DNA of 64,000 nucleotides from Anatilimnocola aggregata (lineage in GTDB: Bacteria > Planctomycetota > Planctomycetia > Pirellulales > Pirellulaceae): contig NZ_CP036274.1 in NCBI RefSeq assembly GCF_007747655.1, positions 5,952,001-6,016,000 of the forward strand. The letters are read 5' to 3'. Made by a program: the position numbers and the translations under genes. The notes under the pieces are model-generated. The model saw nothing but the letters and a program-made list of their open reading frames with translations. It ran no database searches and was not told the origin of the DNA. Numbering within the stretch: position 1 is the first letter of the stretch; the number at the start of each line of letters is the position of its first letter. This document shows, piece by piece, positions 19,250 to 29,932 of the stretch.

Positions 19250-20371
19250 ATGATTCGCCTATCTCGCCGCAGCGCTCTCCAGGTCGGTACAGCTTGGGCC
19301 CTTTCGCCCGCAATGATCGCGTGGGGTCAAGTTCCAGCCACCAAAGCCACACCACCGATCGCGCCCGAGACCAAAGCCAAGGCTCCCAAAGTAGATCCCT
19401 ATGCCGACGCGGTGTTCGTGAAGGGTGAACCGGAGAAGCCGGCCAAGGGTGCGTTCACGATCGCGGTCCTTCCCGATACCCAGCATTACAGCGAGAAGTA
19501 CCCAGAGAACTTCTTGGCGCAAACGACGTGGCTCGTCGAGAACCAGAAAGACTTCAACATCGCCTCAGTGCTGCACCTGGGCGACGTTACCAATCACAAT
19601 AGCGAAGCCGAATGGCAAAACGCCGTGAAGGCCATGGACGTGCTGAATGAGAAATTGCCGTACGCGATGGTTCCCGGCAACCACGATTACAGCAGCGGCG
19701 GCGGTTGCAAAGATCGCACGACGCGGATGAACGAGTATTTCCCGCTTGCCAAGATCAAATCGCTGAAATCGCTCGATTGCGTCTACGACAAAGAGCCCGA
19801 TCGCATCGAAAACAGTGCACACCTGTTTTCGGCAGGCGGCACCGATTTCGTTGTTATCGGCCTTGAATTTGGTCCGCGTTAAGACGTCGTGCGCTGGGCA
19901 AACGAAGTGGCGGCGAAGCACAAGAATCGAGCGGCGATTCTAATTACTCACGCGTACATGTATTACGACGAAACCCGCTACGACTGGAAAAAGTACGGTG
20001 CTAAGCAAACCTGGAATCCACACAACTACGGCGTAGCCAAAGCCACCAACGACGACGTCAGCGATGGCGAGGAGTTGTGGCAGAATCTCGTGAGCAAACA
20101 CGAGAATTTTATCTGCACCCTCAATGGCCATGTGCTCAACGATGGCTTGGGGCGCGTCACGACGAAGACGCCCGGGGGCCGCGCAGTGCCACAAATGTTG
20201 GTCAACTTCCAAATGAAACCCAATGGTGGTGATGGCTGGCTGCGGCTGATGGAATTCAGTACCGATGGCCGGCAAGTGAAGGTGGTCGACTATTCGCCCA
20301 CTCGCAACGAGCGGAACGAATCGCCGCAAAATAAGTTCTCCTTTGCTGTCGCACCCGCTGCGAATGCTTAA
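19250..20371 (+). pseudogene. Exported metallophosphoesterase split by in-frame TAA
   Basis: A Tat-type leader (MIRLSRRSALQVG, ATG at 19250 after ggag) begins a calcineurin-like phosphoesterase. The first part (210 residues) carries metal motifs PDTQH (Asp76, His79), GDVTN (Asp112) and PGNHD (144-146). A TAA at 19880-19882 interrupts after LEFGPR, and the same frame continues without any shift for 162 residues to 20371, with the remaining motifs LITHAY and LNGHVLND. A GTG at 19889 could restart translation but has no ribosome-binding site. The metal site needs both halves, so the product is non-functional unless the stop is read through, the halves reassociate, or the stop is a sequencing error. 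Intact coding on both sides argues for a very recent event. Confidence 0.8.
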
Positions 20372-20444
20372 AGTAGTCCAGCCAGCGCAGCGGAGACCGT
20401 CCCGCTCTGCGGCCTTCGACTTCTGCAAATTGTGAGTACTAACC

Positions 20445-21830
20445 ATGACCCGTTTGGTTATTCGGCTATTCGTTGCCCTGTTGGTGTGTTTGCTCAACTG
20501 CCTTGCTTCACCGGCCCACGGAGCGAATCGCGACAGCCATGTGATTGTGGTGAGTATCGATGGTCTCGCAGCGTTTTTGCTCGACGATCTCAAAGCGCCG
20601 ATCCCCACCATTCGCAAGCTTGCGCGCGAAGGCGCAACTGGCGAAAATGGCATGAAGGTCTCGAACCCATCCGTCACCTGGCCCAATCATTCGTCCATCG
20701 TGACAGGTGTGCGGCCGGAGAAGCACGGCGTGCTGGCGAATGGTGTGCTGGTGCGCGGTGCGATTGGCTTGCCGACCGTGGTCGATCCGAGACGCGATCA
20801 GCGCGACCTTATTCGTGTGCCAACGATCTTCGACGCCGCCCATGCGGCCGGATTAACGACCGGCGATATCAACTGGCCCTGCACACGCAACTCGAAAACG
20901 CTGGACGATACTTTTTCGGACGTGCCAGATCAGGTGACGCACATGACGCCACGCTTGCGCTCGGAACTGGTGCAGCAAGGAATCCTCACCGATGAAACAC
21001 AGGCCTCGTTCGCGGCGAACAGCGTCGTTGGTCGCGATCTGGTGTGGACTGAAGCGGCCTGTCATTTGATTCGTCAACGCAAACCCAATTTGTTGCTGGT
21101 CCACCTGCTCAACTGCGATGCTACGCATCATGCGCTCGGCGCGCAAACTCCCTCGGGTTACACCGCGAATGCGTATGCCGACACTTGCTTGGCCAAGCTG
21201 GTGGCAGCGACGAAGGAGGCGCGCATTTTTGACAAGACCACGTTCATTGTGGTGGCCGATCATGGTTTTGCGATGACTCCGAAAGCTATCCGCCCTAACG
21301 TGATTCTGCGGCAACAGAAGCTCCTCTCCGTCACTGCAGGCAAGATTACCGAGGCCCGCGTGCATGTCTTTCCTGAAGGAGGCATTGGCCTCGTCTACTG
21401 CACCAATCCAGGCGATGCTCCAGCCGATCGAGAGAAGTTCAAGGAACTGATGAGTGGCCAGGAAGGCGTCGCGGATGTACTGTTCCCCGAACGCTTTGCC
21501 GAGTATGGCCTGCCTCATCCGCGCGAATACAACCAGGCACCCGATGCGGTGTTGGTAGCCAAGGACGGTTATGCTGTGTCCGGATCGGCCGAAGGAGAGA
21601 CGTTTGTTACCACCAACATCGAAGCAAAAACGTCGCTAGGGTCGCATGGTTTCATTTCCACTCTCCCAAAAATGAATGCACTGTGTGTGCTGAGTGGCCG
21701 GGGCATTCGGGCTGGAGTAAAACTGGCGGACGTTGAGAACATCGACCTCACCCCGACTATCGCGAGGCTGCTGGGCGTCGACAACTTTCCCACCGATGGC
21801 AAGACACTCACTGGTGCCTTAAAAGATTGA
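20445..21830 (+). CDS. Exported alkaline-phosphatase-fold phosphodiesterase
   Basis: 461 residues with a signal peptide ending near SPAHG. It belongs to the type I phosphodiesterase/nucleotide pyrophosphatase family. VVSIDGL holds the first metal Asp (39), NPSVTWPNHSSIVTG the nucleophile Thr78, LLLVHLLNCDATHHALG and VADHGF further metal ligands, and SLGSHGF the last His. It would hydrolyse phosphodiesters or phosphonates outside the cytoplasm. It follows the split metallophosphoesterase by about 70 bases in the same direction, so the two may form a phosphate-scavenging pair. Confidence 0.9.
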   Translation: MTRLVIRLFVALLVCLLNCLASPAHGANRDSHVIVVSIDGLAAFLLDDLKAPIPTIRKLAREGATGENGMKVSNPSVTWPNHSSIVTGVRPEKHGVLANGVLVRGAIGLPTVVDPRRDQRDLIRVPTIFDAAHAAGLTTGDINWPCTRNSKTLDDTFSDVPDQVTHMTPRLRSELVQQGILTDETQASFAANSVVGRDLVWTEAACHLIRQRKPNLLLVHLLNCDATHHALGAQTPSGYTANAYADTCLAKLVAATKEARIFDKTTFIVVADHGFAMTPKAIRPNVILRQQKLLSVTAGKITEARVHVFPEGGIGLVYCTNPGDAPADREKFKELMSGQEGVADVLFPERFAEYGLPHPREYNQAPDAVLVAKDGYAVSGSAEGETFVTTNIEAKTSLGSHGFISTLPKMNALCVLSGRGIRAGVKLADVENIDLTPTIARLLGVDNFPTDGKTLTGALKD

Positions 21831-21920
21831 GTGTCCGGGCAGGCTGTGACGGTCAACAAAAACACCACTACTGGCGGCCAGCAGTGGTGTGAATCTATTC
21901 GCGGTTTTGCAACTTACCGA

Positions 21921-24900
21921 TCAGTCGAGCAGGCTACTTCGCAGTTGGGGCCCCAGGCTGAGCCAATCGGCCGCTGGTGCGTCGCTGCTGTCGGTCGAAT
22001 CATCTGCATTGTCGCTATCATCTTCGCCAGTCAGCGCCATCAACTGATCGACGGCCGACAAGTAGAGGAGCTCGTTGTCGTTGCTGAAATTGCTGACCGC
22101 ACCAACAGGAGCAGATTCGCTTGCCAGCGTGCCTTGGCTGACTGGCGTCAGTGCAAAGAGGACTGGTGTTGAAGAAGCACTGCTGACAGGAGATTCTTCG
22201 ACCGCTTCACCAGCCGCAAAGCTGCTGACCACGGACGACGTTTGAGCAGCGAATGTCTCGCTATTGCCGACGTCCTCTCCGGCCGAAGCGCTCGGCAGCA
22301 GCGGGTGAGCATTGAGCCAGTTAATGACGACCAAGGCATCGAAGGCCGTAATCAGGCCGTCGCGGTTGGTATCGACATAGTAAGTAGGGGGCAAAGCGCC
22401 ACCAATGGCCAAATCATAGTCGCTCAAGCGGCGAGTACCGATCGTGTTCAACTCGTTAATGACGCTGATCGCATCGAACGCGGTAATCTTCGTATCGGCA
22501 TTGACGTCAAGTGCATTGATCTCGTTTACGAACTCAGGAGCCCCGACGACCTTGATGTTGAAAGGTGCCGAAGCTTGTAGGAAAACGAGATCATCTGTGA
22601 CCTGCTGAGGGATCGGCGGATCGAGGCCAACTGGAGGTGCCAGCAGGATCTGGGTTCGGTCTTGATCGTCTTCGGCTGGATCAGCGCGGAACTCGATTGG
22701 TGCAGGCGTCGAGGCGATGGCATCAAAGCTCAACGTCGCAATCAAGATTTCGCCAGTACCAAACGGCGGGTCGTTGGGTGGCACTAGATTCGATGTGTCA
22801 TGGACGGCACCGAACTCGTTCACAATTCCGTCGGGTGAGCCAAAAATTCCGTTCTCGTCGAAGAAGCGGTAGGCCGGGTTGAAGATGACTTCAGGAACGA
22901 AATTTCCGGATCCCAATGGCGACTCGACCAGGTGAGCGGCCGCGTAGCGCCGGTCGTAAAGCAGATCGAGGAAGACGGCTTCTACACCACGATCCAGGTC
23001 GCTGCCACCCGGACGAAGGTCTTCAGCAAAGACTCCGACGTAGAATGTCATGCCGACATCGATCCGTGCGGACGGATCCACACCCACCTCTTGCGTCAAC
23101 CCCGGATCCGAAAAGACGCGAACAATGATCTTGGCCTGATAATCCGGATCGAGCGGTTGGTTATTGACGTTCGTCACTTGAATTGTGACTTGCGCGGTTG
23201 AATCGGCCGTGTTGGGGTCGAGATCGGTGATGGTGTAGCTGAACTGCACCGTGCCGGTAAAGTCATCAGGCGGGGTAATGACTAAATCGTTGCCAACTTG
23301 CACGACAGTGGGCGTTGGAACCGTAAAACCATAATCAGGTTGCGTAAAAGTCAACAGACTGATCGGGGCACTCGGTGTGTTTACATCGTTGACGAGCACG
23401 GGGAGCGTGTAGGAAGTCTTGACCGGATTTCCGCTCGTGTTCTTCTCGATCGTGAATGTATCATCGACCGCCCTTGGATCCTTCGCGGTTACATTCACAC
23501 TGACGGTGATTTCGTCCGAGATTAAAGGGAGCCCCGTGTCGGGATCAGTATCGCCGTTGGTAACACGATAGGTAAATGATTCTATTCCGGTGAACGGACT
23601 GGCGCCCGTGCCCGGCGTGTAGAGCAGAACCTGATTCACAGTGTCAACGGTGATGACACTAATGCTGCCATTGCCGTGGTCAATGTATTTGGGGAAATCG
23701 CTGGCCACGATGGTGAGTGTGTCAAACGGCGCGAGCGGCAAGGGATCGTTCCGCAGTACATCGAGCGGGTTGTCGACGCTACCTTCTTTGATCAACTCAT
23801 CAGCCGGGTAATCGACCGGTGGTGGGAACAACCAATCAGGGAACTGGTCGTCCTCGCCGGTCGGACCAGCAGTGAAGACCTCGACTAGATAATCTTCCAC
23901 TTCACCGGCCTTGGCGGGGCCGTTCGGACCTATGTTGCGGTCGTAGGTATAGCGAAAGCGAGCATAGGTATCGTCGGTGGTAGCATCGACGGGAATTGGG
24001 AACTCAAGTCCCAAATTCAACCCATCGGCCAGTTGAAGATTCTTGAAAATCTGTTCGCCAGCATCGTCGAAGTCACCGTCGCGATTGAAGTCCATCCAGG
24101 CGTGCAATAAGCCCGCAGAGCGACCTATGTTAGTCGTTCGCACGTCGACGATGCCCATTTCCCCGGGCGCGATGTTGCGAAACACGACGCCATCTTCGTC
24201 ATCGCCGGTGGCGGGTGTTGGCGATTGATCGTCACCCAAGGCACTGCTGGATGGCAGGCCGTCAGTCTCGAAGTCGATGGCCGTGCCGAGCATAAAGCCA
24301 GTCAGAATGCCATGCGATGGGCCGCCGTTCGCGCTCAAAGTCTTGTAAGTGGGAATGTCGACTGCGCCACCTTCTGGCAAGTCACCCCAATCGCGAGCCA
24401 CGCGATTGCCGAACAGCAACGGTGGATCGTTAGGCAAGTTGCTGGTGACCGTGACCGTCAGCACAGCATCGGGCAATCCATTCGGCAATGTCGTGGTAGG
24501 CAGTGTTGGTAAATAACCGGGCGTAATAATTTCACGCACCGAATAGGTATTCGGCTGGATGTTAGGAATGACAAAATTGCCATTCGCATCGGTTTTGGCA
24601 GCCGGCTCACCCACGTTGTAGATCGAGTTGTTATTCAAATCGACATAGAACGTGATGTTGGCGATGCCTGGTTCGCCAGGATCTTGCACGCCGTCGGCAT
24701 CCAAATCATTAAACTTGTGCCCCACGATCGTGCCGGCCTGTTGCCGGTTGCCGAAGTTCATTCCGCTGAAATCGACGTTGCGATTGGCCAGAGTTACTCG
24801 ATGCGCTCCGCCGTTGGTGTTTGGCGCTGTCTGCACAAAGTTCGGCTGCGGAACCTGACGCAAGTTGTAAGTGCCCGGAGTCGCGTAGGCATTGAGAACG

Positions 24901-26651
24901 TACGAGCCATCAGCGGCACTCATCGTGGACGGTTCATTGGCATCACGCACACCGTCGTTGTCGACGTCGAGGTAGATCGTCCAACCGGCCAATCCATTTT
25001 CGCCAATCGAGTCGTAAACACGATTACCGTTCGCATCTGAAAACACGGTGCCCGTGAAGGTATTCGTCGGAATCGCGTCCAATGCGCCGCGAGCATTGGC
25101 GCGAGCATTGCTGACCGATAGGAAGTCAAGCGTCGACTTGTAGTCGGCACCGGCCATGATGTACTGCTTGGTTTCCAGCGCAGTCAGGCCGGGAGCCAGC
25201 GAATTCACCAGGGCAGCAATGCCGGTAACGTGAGCCGCCGCAAAGGAAGTCCCCGTGAAGACGTCACGAGTGTAGACGGCGATTGGCGGCCCCGGATCAG
25301 AGTAAGGCAGGGTTAGTGCCAGAATTTCGTATCCAGGCGCATGAATATCGACTGTTGCGCGGCCGAAACCTGCCGACAACACGTTCATGTTGGCAAGCGG
25401 GAAATCCGCATCATCAGAGGCCGACACAGCGATGATTTCATTGATGTTGTAACTGCTCGGGTAATCGCGAAAGATGTCGTGATTCACACCCGTATTGTCG
25501 ACGGCAGCAACCAGCAAAATTCCGGCAGCGGTCATCTTTTGCACCGCATCGAATTCGGCGAAGCTGTATTGCGAGCCGCCAAAGCTGGCATTTGCCGCGA
25601 CAATATTGACGCCAAACGTCTGCTTCATGCGTTGGACGTACTTATAGCCGCCAATCGCGCCGGTCACCGTAATGGTGTTCGTGGTGTCCGAGATCTTGAC
25701 CGGCATGAACTTGGAATTCCAAGAGACACCGGAGATGCGCGAGGAGTTATTTCCTTGGGCACCGATGATCGACGCCATCTGTGTGCCGTGACCGAAGTAG
25801 TCGACAATGTCGCCGTTGCGATCGGCCGTGTTCGCTCCGTTGTAATCGTCGATGTAGCCGTTGCCGTCGTTATCGATCAAGTCTGGCAGTTCGCGCGGAT
25901 TCACCCAAATGTTGGGCTGCAAATCCGTATTGAGGGTGTGTACCCCCGAATCGAGAATCGCCACGACTACGTCGGGATTGCCGGTCGTTAGATCCCAGGC
26001 CTCAGGGGCATCAATGTCTGCATCAGGCGCACCAATCGGCGGTGGCGGAGCTGGTACGGGAGGAGTCGCTGGTGGGGGGAAGTTGATTCCGTCGTGGATC
26101 TGGCCGGTGTTGTTTAGCGCCCATTGTCGCGGGAAAAACGTGTCGTCGGGAATTGTGGCCCGCATGTGCAGGACGAAATCAGGTTCGGCATAGAGCGTAT
26201 TGCTCATTCGCAGGAAACGATGGCCCAAATCGATCTCGTCGCTGTCGGCAGGCAGCTCGAGAAACGCCATCTTTAGTTCATCGTCCCACTCTTTGATCGT
26301 GGTACCAGGGGCTTCGGCTGCGATGGAAGCTTCCGCTTCCTGCAGGGTGACTGTGTCCATGAAGCGCACGGTCAGACGATCTGACTTGAACTCGGCTGTG
26401 GACCAACTCTGTACGCGCGGGTCCGTCTCGCTCACCTTGCCGATGGGGTTACTGCCAAGCGGATCGTCGCCCGGAAGTTTGTCATCGAAGGTGGGAGTAC
26501 CAGGAACAACCGTCATTAACTGACGGGGCTCGAGTTGCTCAAGGAATGATCGCCGAAAGTGCTTACGCGACTTGCGATTACGATCGACGGAGGCGTTTGC
26601 CCGAGGCGAGTTTGCACGCATAGATTTTTGACGTTGCGCCGAGAAGCTCAC
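21921..26651 (-). CDS. Giant surface subtilase with SdrD-like, GEVED and dockerin domains
   Basis: 1576 residues from a GTG at 26651 (an ATG at 26621 is possible). The basic N-terminus carries FLEQLEPRQLM (about 36-46), the LEPR-type export signal of planctomycete surface proteins. A subtilisin S8 domain follows with Asp234 (AILDSGV), His288 (GHGTQMA), oxyanion Asn354 and Ser469 (GTSFAAAHV). Next are two SdrD B-like domains (about 535-750: FSDANGNRVYD, KFNDLDADGVQDPGEPG), a GEVED domain (DWGDLPEGG, DFNRDGDFDDAGEQ, AGEVEDY), cadherin/Ig-like segments, and a dockerin-type double calcium loop at about 1376-1450 (LDVNADTKITAFDAISVIN, VDTNRDGLITAFDALVVIN). An acidic tail of about 126 residues ends it. 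It is probably displayed on or secreted from the cell. Confidence 0.93.
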   Translation of the reverse strand: MSFSAQRQKSMRANSPRANASVDRNRKSRKHFRRSFLEQLEPRQLMTVVPGTPTFDDKLPGDDPLGSNPIGKVSETDPRVQSWSTAEFKSDRLTVRFMDTVTLQEAEASIAAEAPGTTIKEWDDELKMAFLELPADSDEIDLGHRFLRMSNTLYAEPDFVLHMRATIPDDTFFPRQWALNNTGQIHDGINFPPPATPPVPAPPPPIGAPDADIDAPEAWDLTTGNPDVVVAILDSGVHTLNTDLQPNIWVNPRELPDLIDNDGNGYIDDYNGANTADRNGDIVDYFGHGTQMASIIGAQGNNSSRISGVSWNSKFMPVKISDTTNTITVTGAIGGYKYVQRMKQTFGVNIVAANASFGGSQYSFAEFDAVQKMTAAGILLVAAVDNTGVNHDIFRDYPSSYNINEIIAVSASDDADFPLANMNVLSAGFGRATVDIHAPGYEILALTLPYSDPGPPIAVYTRDVFTGTSFAAAHVTGIAALVNSLAPGLTALETKQYIMAGADYKSTLDFLSVSNARANARGALDAIPTNTFTGTVFSDANGNRVYDSIGENGLAGWTIYLDVDNDGVRDANEPSTMSAADGSYVLNAYATPGTYNLRQVPQPNFVQTAPNTNGGAHRVTLANRNVDFSGMNFGNRQQAGTIVGHKFNDLDADGVQDPGEPGIANITFYVDLNNNSIYNVGEPAAKTDANGNFVIPNIQPNTYSVREIITPGYLPTLPTTTLPNGLPDAVLTVTVTSNLPNDPPLLFGNRVARDWGDLPEGGAVDIPTYKTLSANGGPSHGILTGFMLGTAIDFETDGLPSSSALGDDQSPTPATGDDEDGVVFRNIAPGEMGIVDVRTTNIGRSAGLLHAWMDFNRDGDFDDAGEQIFKNLQLADGLNLGLEFPIPVDATTDDTYARFRYTYDRNIGPNGPAKAGEVEDYLVEVFTAGPTGEDDQFPDWLFPPPVDYPADELIKEGSVDNPLDVLRNDPLPLAPFDTLTIVASDFPKYIDHGNGSISVITVDTVNQVLLYTPGTGASPFTGIESFTYRVTNGDTDPDTGLPLISDEITVSVNVTAKDPRAVDDTFTIEKNTSGNPVKTSYTLPVLVNDVNTPSAPISLLTFTQPDYGFTVPTPTVVQVGNDLVITPPDDFTGTVQFSYTITDLDPNTADSTAQVTIQVTNVNNQPLDPDYQAKIIVRVFSDPGLTQEVGVDPSARIDVGMTFYVGVFAEDLRPGGSDLDRGVEAVFLDLLYDRRYAAAHLVESPLGSGNFVPEVIFNPAYRFFDENGIFGSPDGIVNEFGAVHDTSNLVPPNDPPFGTGEILIATLSFDAIASTPAPIEFRADPAEDDQDRTQILLAPPVGLDPPIPQQVTDDLVFLQASAPFNIKVVGAPEFVNEINALDVNADTKITAFDAISVINELNTIGTRRLSDYDLAIGGALPPTYYVDTNRDGLITAFDALVVINWLNAHPLLPSASAGEDVGNSETFAAQTSSVVSSFAAGEAVEESPVSSASSTPVLFALTPVSQGTLASESAPVGAVSNFSNDNELLYLSAVDQLMALTGEDDSDNADDSTDSSDAPAADWLSLGPQLRSSLLD

Positions 26652-26950
26652 GACAGTGACCCTTGGGGTGAGGTCCGGGAGATGCCGATTTGAATTGGGT
26701 GGCCGAAATGCCGAAGTTCGAAAAGTCCAGCGAATTCCGCGGTAGTAGGCCAGTCTAATTGCCTCCCATGGGCGTTGCCACTGTTCCGCTCAAACTTTAC
26801 CGGTTAGCTGGCATTTTCGCCCAATTGGGTGCGGAGTTAACGCACCTCCGCACGACGTTGACGCTGCCGCAACGTGAAAAGTTCCGTTGGTATCTCGATT
26901 ATGCCAGCGGTCAATGCGACGGCTGGCACGATTCCTTAGCACCAATCCCC

Positions 26951-28555
26951 CTACCAGACGGGCTCGTCGTTGGGACGAAAGCGGGACCAGTCGATTTTCA
27001 GCTTTCGCATGCGGGCGCGGAGCGTGTGTGGATTGATTCCCAGCAGTGCCGCGGTCCCGCGGCGACCTTCAATCCGGCCACCTGTCGCTTGCAGAGCCCG
27101 CTCAATATGTTGCTTCATGGCCTCATCGAGCGAAGAAATCGCAGGCTTTGATAAGGGGCGCAAGTCGTCGGTCGTGACTTCATAGAGCGTGGGTGATACA
27201 TATTCAGTCGAAGTCGGCGGAGTGATGATCGGATCGAGAAACCCGAGCGCTTTGGACACTTCCAGCGAACGACCGTCGCCCAGAATGGCCGCCCGGTCAA
27301 TCACCGCCCCAAGTTCGCGAATATTCCCTGGCCAGGCGTAATTGCTCAGCGTTTGCAAATCTGCTTCGGAGGGCTCGACCGGCGTCAAACCAAAGCGCGT
27401 GGCTGCCCGCTGGGCAAAGTGCCGGGCCAGTGCAGGAATGTCTTCTTTGCGCTGATTGAGTCGCGGCAAGACGATGGGGAAGATGTTAATCCGATACCAG
27501 AGATCCTCGCGAAAAGTGCCAGCTTTCACCATTGAAGCGAGATCGCGATGCGTGGCCGTCACCAGTCGCACATCGACGCGCAGTGGCTGCTGCCCGCCCA
27601 CACGCTCGATGTAGCCGTCTTGCAGCACGCGCAGCAAGCGAACCTGCGCCGGCAGCGGCAATTCGCCCATTTCGTCAAGAAACAGCGTCCCGCCATCAGC
27701 CCGCTCGAACCAGCCTTTGCGCGAGTCAGCAGCGCCAGTGAAGCTTCCTTTCTCATGACCGAATAGCTGAGAGTCGATCAATTCTGGTGGAATCGCACCG
27801 CAGTTCACGCGGATAAATGGCCCCTGCGAGCGAGGCGAGCGGGTGTGAATCGCCCGCGACACGACTTCTTTCCCGGTTCCTGTCTCGCCGAGAATTAACA
27901 CTGGAACGTCCGATTGCGAGACAAGCTGCACACGCTCCATGATGTTCTTCAGTCCCGCCTCTGCACCTACAATCGTCTCGCTCATTTCATTGCGACCGAG
28001 GCGGGACAGGAGCGCGCGACGGTCAGCTTCCGCTGCTTCGCGCAGGGCATTGAGCTCGTGTAGACGACGATCGTTTTCAAGTGCGGCGGAAAATGGCTCG
28101 AGTAACTGCTTCACCAGAGCTAAGTGGCTATCTTGGAACACTCGTTGGTGATTCGCGACAAGCAGCAACACACCCGCCGGTCCATCGGGATTCATCAGTG
28201 GCCCGGCCAATACCTCTCCCTCAATCTCATCGGGCACTACGGCGGCCAAATCACCGGACCGCTTGAGTCGCTGACCGTGCAGCACTTCCGCGGTCTCGGC
28301 CCAAGAAATCACCCGTTTGAACTTAGCTGGGGTGCAAGGTGTCTTCAGCGTGGCGTGCAGAAACTGCTCCACGGGCTGCCCTTCAGCCACCGTGTCGATG
28401 CTGGAGTGTTGCAAATCGAAACGACGAACGATCAGTGCTGAGAGCGGAAGGTGCGCCGCTAGCATTTTAGCGATCGTGGTCGCTGATTCGTTGATTTCAA
28501 TGTGCCGGCAGGCTTCCCGCCAAATATCCAGCAGTAGTTCGCCGTAGCGTTCCAT
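26951..28555 (-). CDS. Sigma-54 enhancer-binding regulator with GAF domain
   Basis: 534 residues. An N-terminal GAF-type sensor (about 1-165) is followed by a coiled linker. The AAA+ activator domain (about 197-425) has Walker A GETGTGKE, the sigma-54 contact loop GSFTGA (270-275, a GAFTGA variant), LFLDEMGEL (Walker B) and [16 protein letters not shown]-terminal Fis-type helix-turn-helix ([25 protein letters not shown]) binds DNA. There is no receiver domain, so the signal is probably a small ligand bound by GAF. It is divergent from the sulfate-uptake operon, whose upstream region has a good sigma-54 promoter, so it is very likely its activator. Confidence 0.93.
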   Translation of the reverse strand: MERYGELLLDIWREACRHIEINESATTIAKMLAAHLPLSALIVRRFDLQHSSIDTVAEGQPVEQFLHATLKTPCTPAKFKRVISWAETAEVLHGQRLKRSGDLAAVVPDEIEGEVLAGPLMNPDGPAGVLLLVANHQRVFQDSHLALVKQLLEPFSAALENDRRLHELNALREAAEADRRALLSRLGRNEMSETIVGAEAGLKNIMERVQLVSQSDVPVLILGETGTGKEVVSRAIHTRSPRSQGPFIRVNCGAIPPELIDSQLFGHEKGSFTGAADSRKGWFERADGGTLFLDEMGELPLPAQVRLLRVLQDGYIERVGGQQPLRVDVRLVTATHRDLASMVKAGTFREDLWYRINIFPIVLPRLNQRKEDIPALARHFAQRAATRFGLTPVEPSEADLQTLSNYAWPGNIRELGAVIDRAAILGDGRSLEVSKALGFLDPIITPPTSTEYVSPTLYEVTTDDLRPLSKPAISSLDEAMKQHIERALQATGGRIEGRRGTAALLGINPHTLRARMRKLKIDWSRFRPNDEPVW

Positions 28556-28705
28556 CGTCGTCTCGATTCCTGCAGCCCATCACGGGCGATTGCTGTCCAT
28601 GATATTTGCTGGATCCAATCCATCATATATCACGGATCGTGTCCAAATCTCTCGGTTTTGAGCGCCTGAGTTGACTTTACGGTGCCTCGGATTGCTTGTT
28701 CTCCG

Positions 28706-28720
28706 CGGCACAACCCTTGC
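28706..28720 (+). promoter_or_regulatory. Sigma-54 (-24/-12) promoter of the sulfate operon
   Basis: CGGCACAACCCTTGC matches the sigma-54 consensus (TGGCAC-N5-TTGC) with the invariant GG (28707-28708) and GC (28719-28720) exactly 10 bases apart. Transcription would start near 28731, about 70 bases before the sbp start codon. Short dyads upstream (TGGATCCA at 28609-28616 and CACGGATCGTG at 28631-28641) are candidate enhancer sites for the divergent regulator. Confidence 0.78.
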
Positions 28721-28803
28721 GATAGGAAGGGCATCGAGCGAACGATATCGCTCGAAATTGAACTCCCCGCCTCGCAAGTAAGCTCCTCTCAGGCTCTCCT
28801 TTT

Positions 28804-29922
28804 ATGACCAAGTCATTCCGCTCTATTGCCATCCTTGTGCCGCTGGCCATCATTTTTGCTGGGGCAATTTTTGGTTGCTCCAATTCGACGACACCAACCA
28901 CCGGGGTGAATCAGGCCGGGGCCAAGCCAAGCAAGGTCACACTACTCAATGTCTCGTACGACCCGACTCGAGAGTTCTACGTGGAGTTCAACAAGTCCTT
29001 CGCCGACGTCTGGAAGAAGCAGGCCGGTCAGGACGTCACTGTCGAACAGTCACATGGAGGTTCCGGCAAACAGGCCCGCGCGGTTATCGATGGCCTGGAA
29101 GCCGACGTAGTGACCTTGTCCGTCGGCTACGACCTGAGTGCGATCGCACGGAAGGCCAAGCTGATGGATGAAAACTGGCAGTCAAAACTTCCACACAATA
29201 GTGCCCCCTATACATCCACCATCGTGTTCCTTGTCCGGAAGGGGAACCCCAAGGGAATCAAAGACTGGGGCGATTTGACTCAAGCAGGAATTGAGATCAT
29301 CACCGCCAATCCGAAGACGGGCGGCGGATCGCGTTGGAACTACCTCGCTGCGTGGGGGTCTGTGCTGAAGCGCGAGTTAGGTGACCTGAAAAAGCTGAAC
29401 GATCCAGCTGCCGCTGAAGAAGTGAAAGCTGCCCAAGCGAAGGCCCGCGAGTTCATTTCGCAGCTATACAAGCGAGTCACCGTGCTCGATTCAGGAGCCC
29501 GTGGTTCGACCAACACGTTTACCCAGCGCGGCCTCGGCGACGTGCTGCTTACCTGGGAGAACGAAGCGTTCCTGGCGGTGAAAGACCTTGGCCCGGACAA
29601 GTACGAAATTGTTGTCCCCAGCCTCAGCATTCTGGCGGAACCGCCGGTGGCGGTCGTGACGAAGGTCGCCCAGCGCAAGGGAACGCTCGAAGTTGCCGAA
29701 GCGTATTTGCAGCATCTCTATTCGCCCGCAGGTCAGCAACTGGCCGCCAAACATTATTACCGCCCTGCGATTCCGGATTCGATTTCGGATGAGCAGCGGA
29801 AGCAGTTTTTGAATGTCGAGTTATTCACGATCGACGATGTGTTCGGCGGATGGGACAAAGCCCAAGCCGAACACTTTGATGACGGCGGCGTGTTCGATTT
29901 GATCTACCAGCCTGGCAACTAG
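28804..29922 (+). CDS. sbp: Sulfate-binding lipoprotein of ABC transporter
   Basis: 372 residues. A lipoprotein signal ends at IFGC (Cys25), so the mature protein is membrane-anchored. The mature part matches the sulfate-binding protein family: [54 protein letters not shown] and [27 protein letters not shown]. These segments line the oxyanion pocket. It delivers sulfate (possibly thiosulfate) to CysT/CysW. It is the first gene of a five-gene operon behind a sigma-54 promoter. Confidence 0.95.
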   Translation: MTKSFRSIAILVPLAIIFAGAIFGCSNSTTPTTGVNQAGAKPSKVTLLNVSYDPTREFYVEFNKSFADVWKKQAGQDVTVEQSHGGSGKQARAVIDGLEADVVTLSVGYDLSAIARKAKLMDENWQSKLPHNSAPYTSTIVFLVRKGNPKGIKDWGDLTQAGIEIITANPKTGGGSRWNYLAAWGSVLKRELGDLKKLNDPAAAEEVKAAQAKAREFISQLYKRVTVLDSGARGSTNTFTQRGLGDVLLTWENEAFLAVKDLGPDKYEIVVPSLSILAEPPVAVVTKVAQRKGTLEVAEAYLQHLYSPAGQQLAAKHYYRPAIPDSISDEQRKQFLNVELFTIDDVFGGWDKAQAEHFDDGGVFDLIYQPGN

Positions 29923-29932
29923 GCCCAGCGTA

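Noticed and set aside
26759-27151. 130-codon plus-strand open frame starting in the gap between the subtilase and the sigma-54 regulator
   Set aside because: Half of it is antisense to the regulator gene, and it shows no motif. The 299-base gap itself holds nothing I can name.
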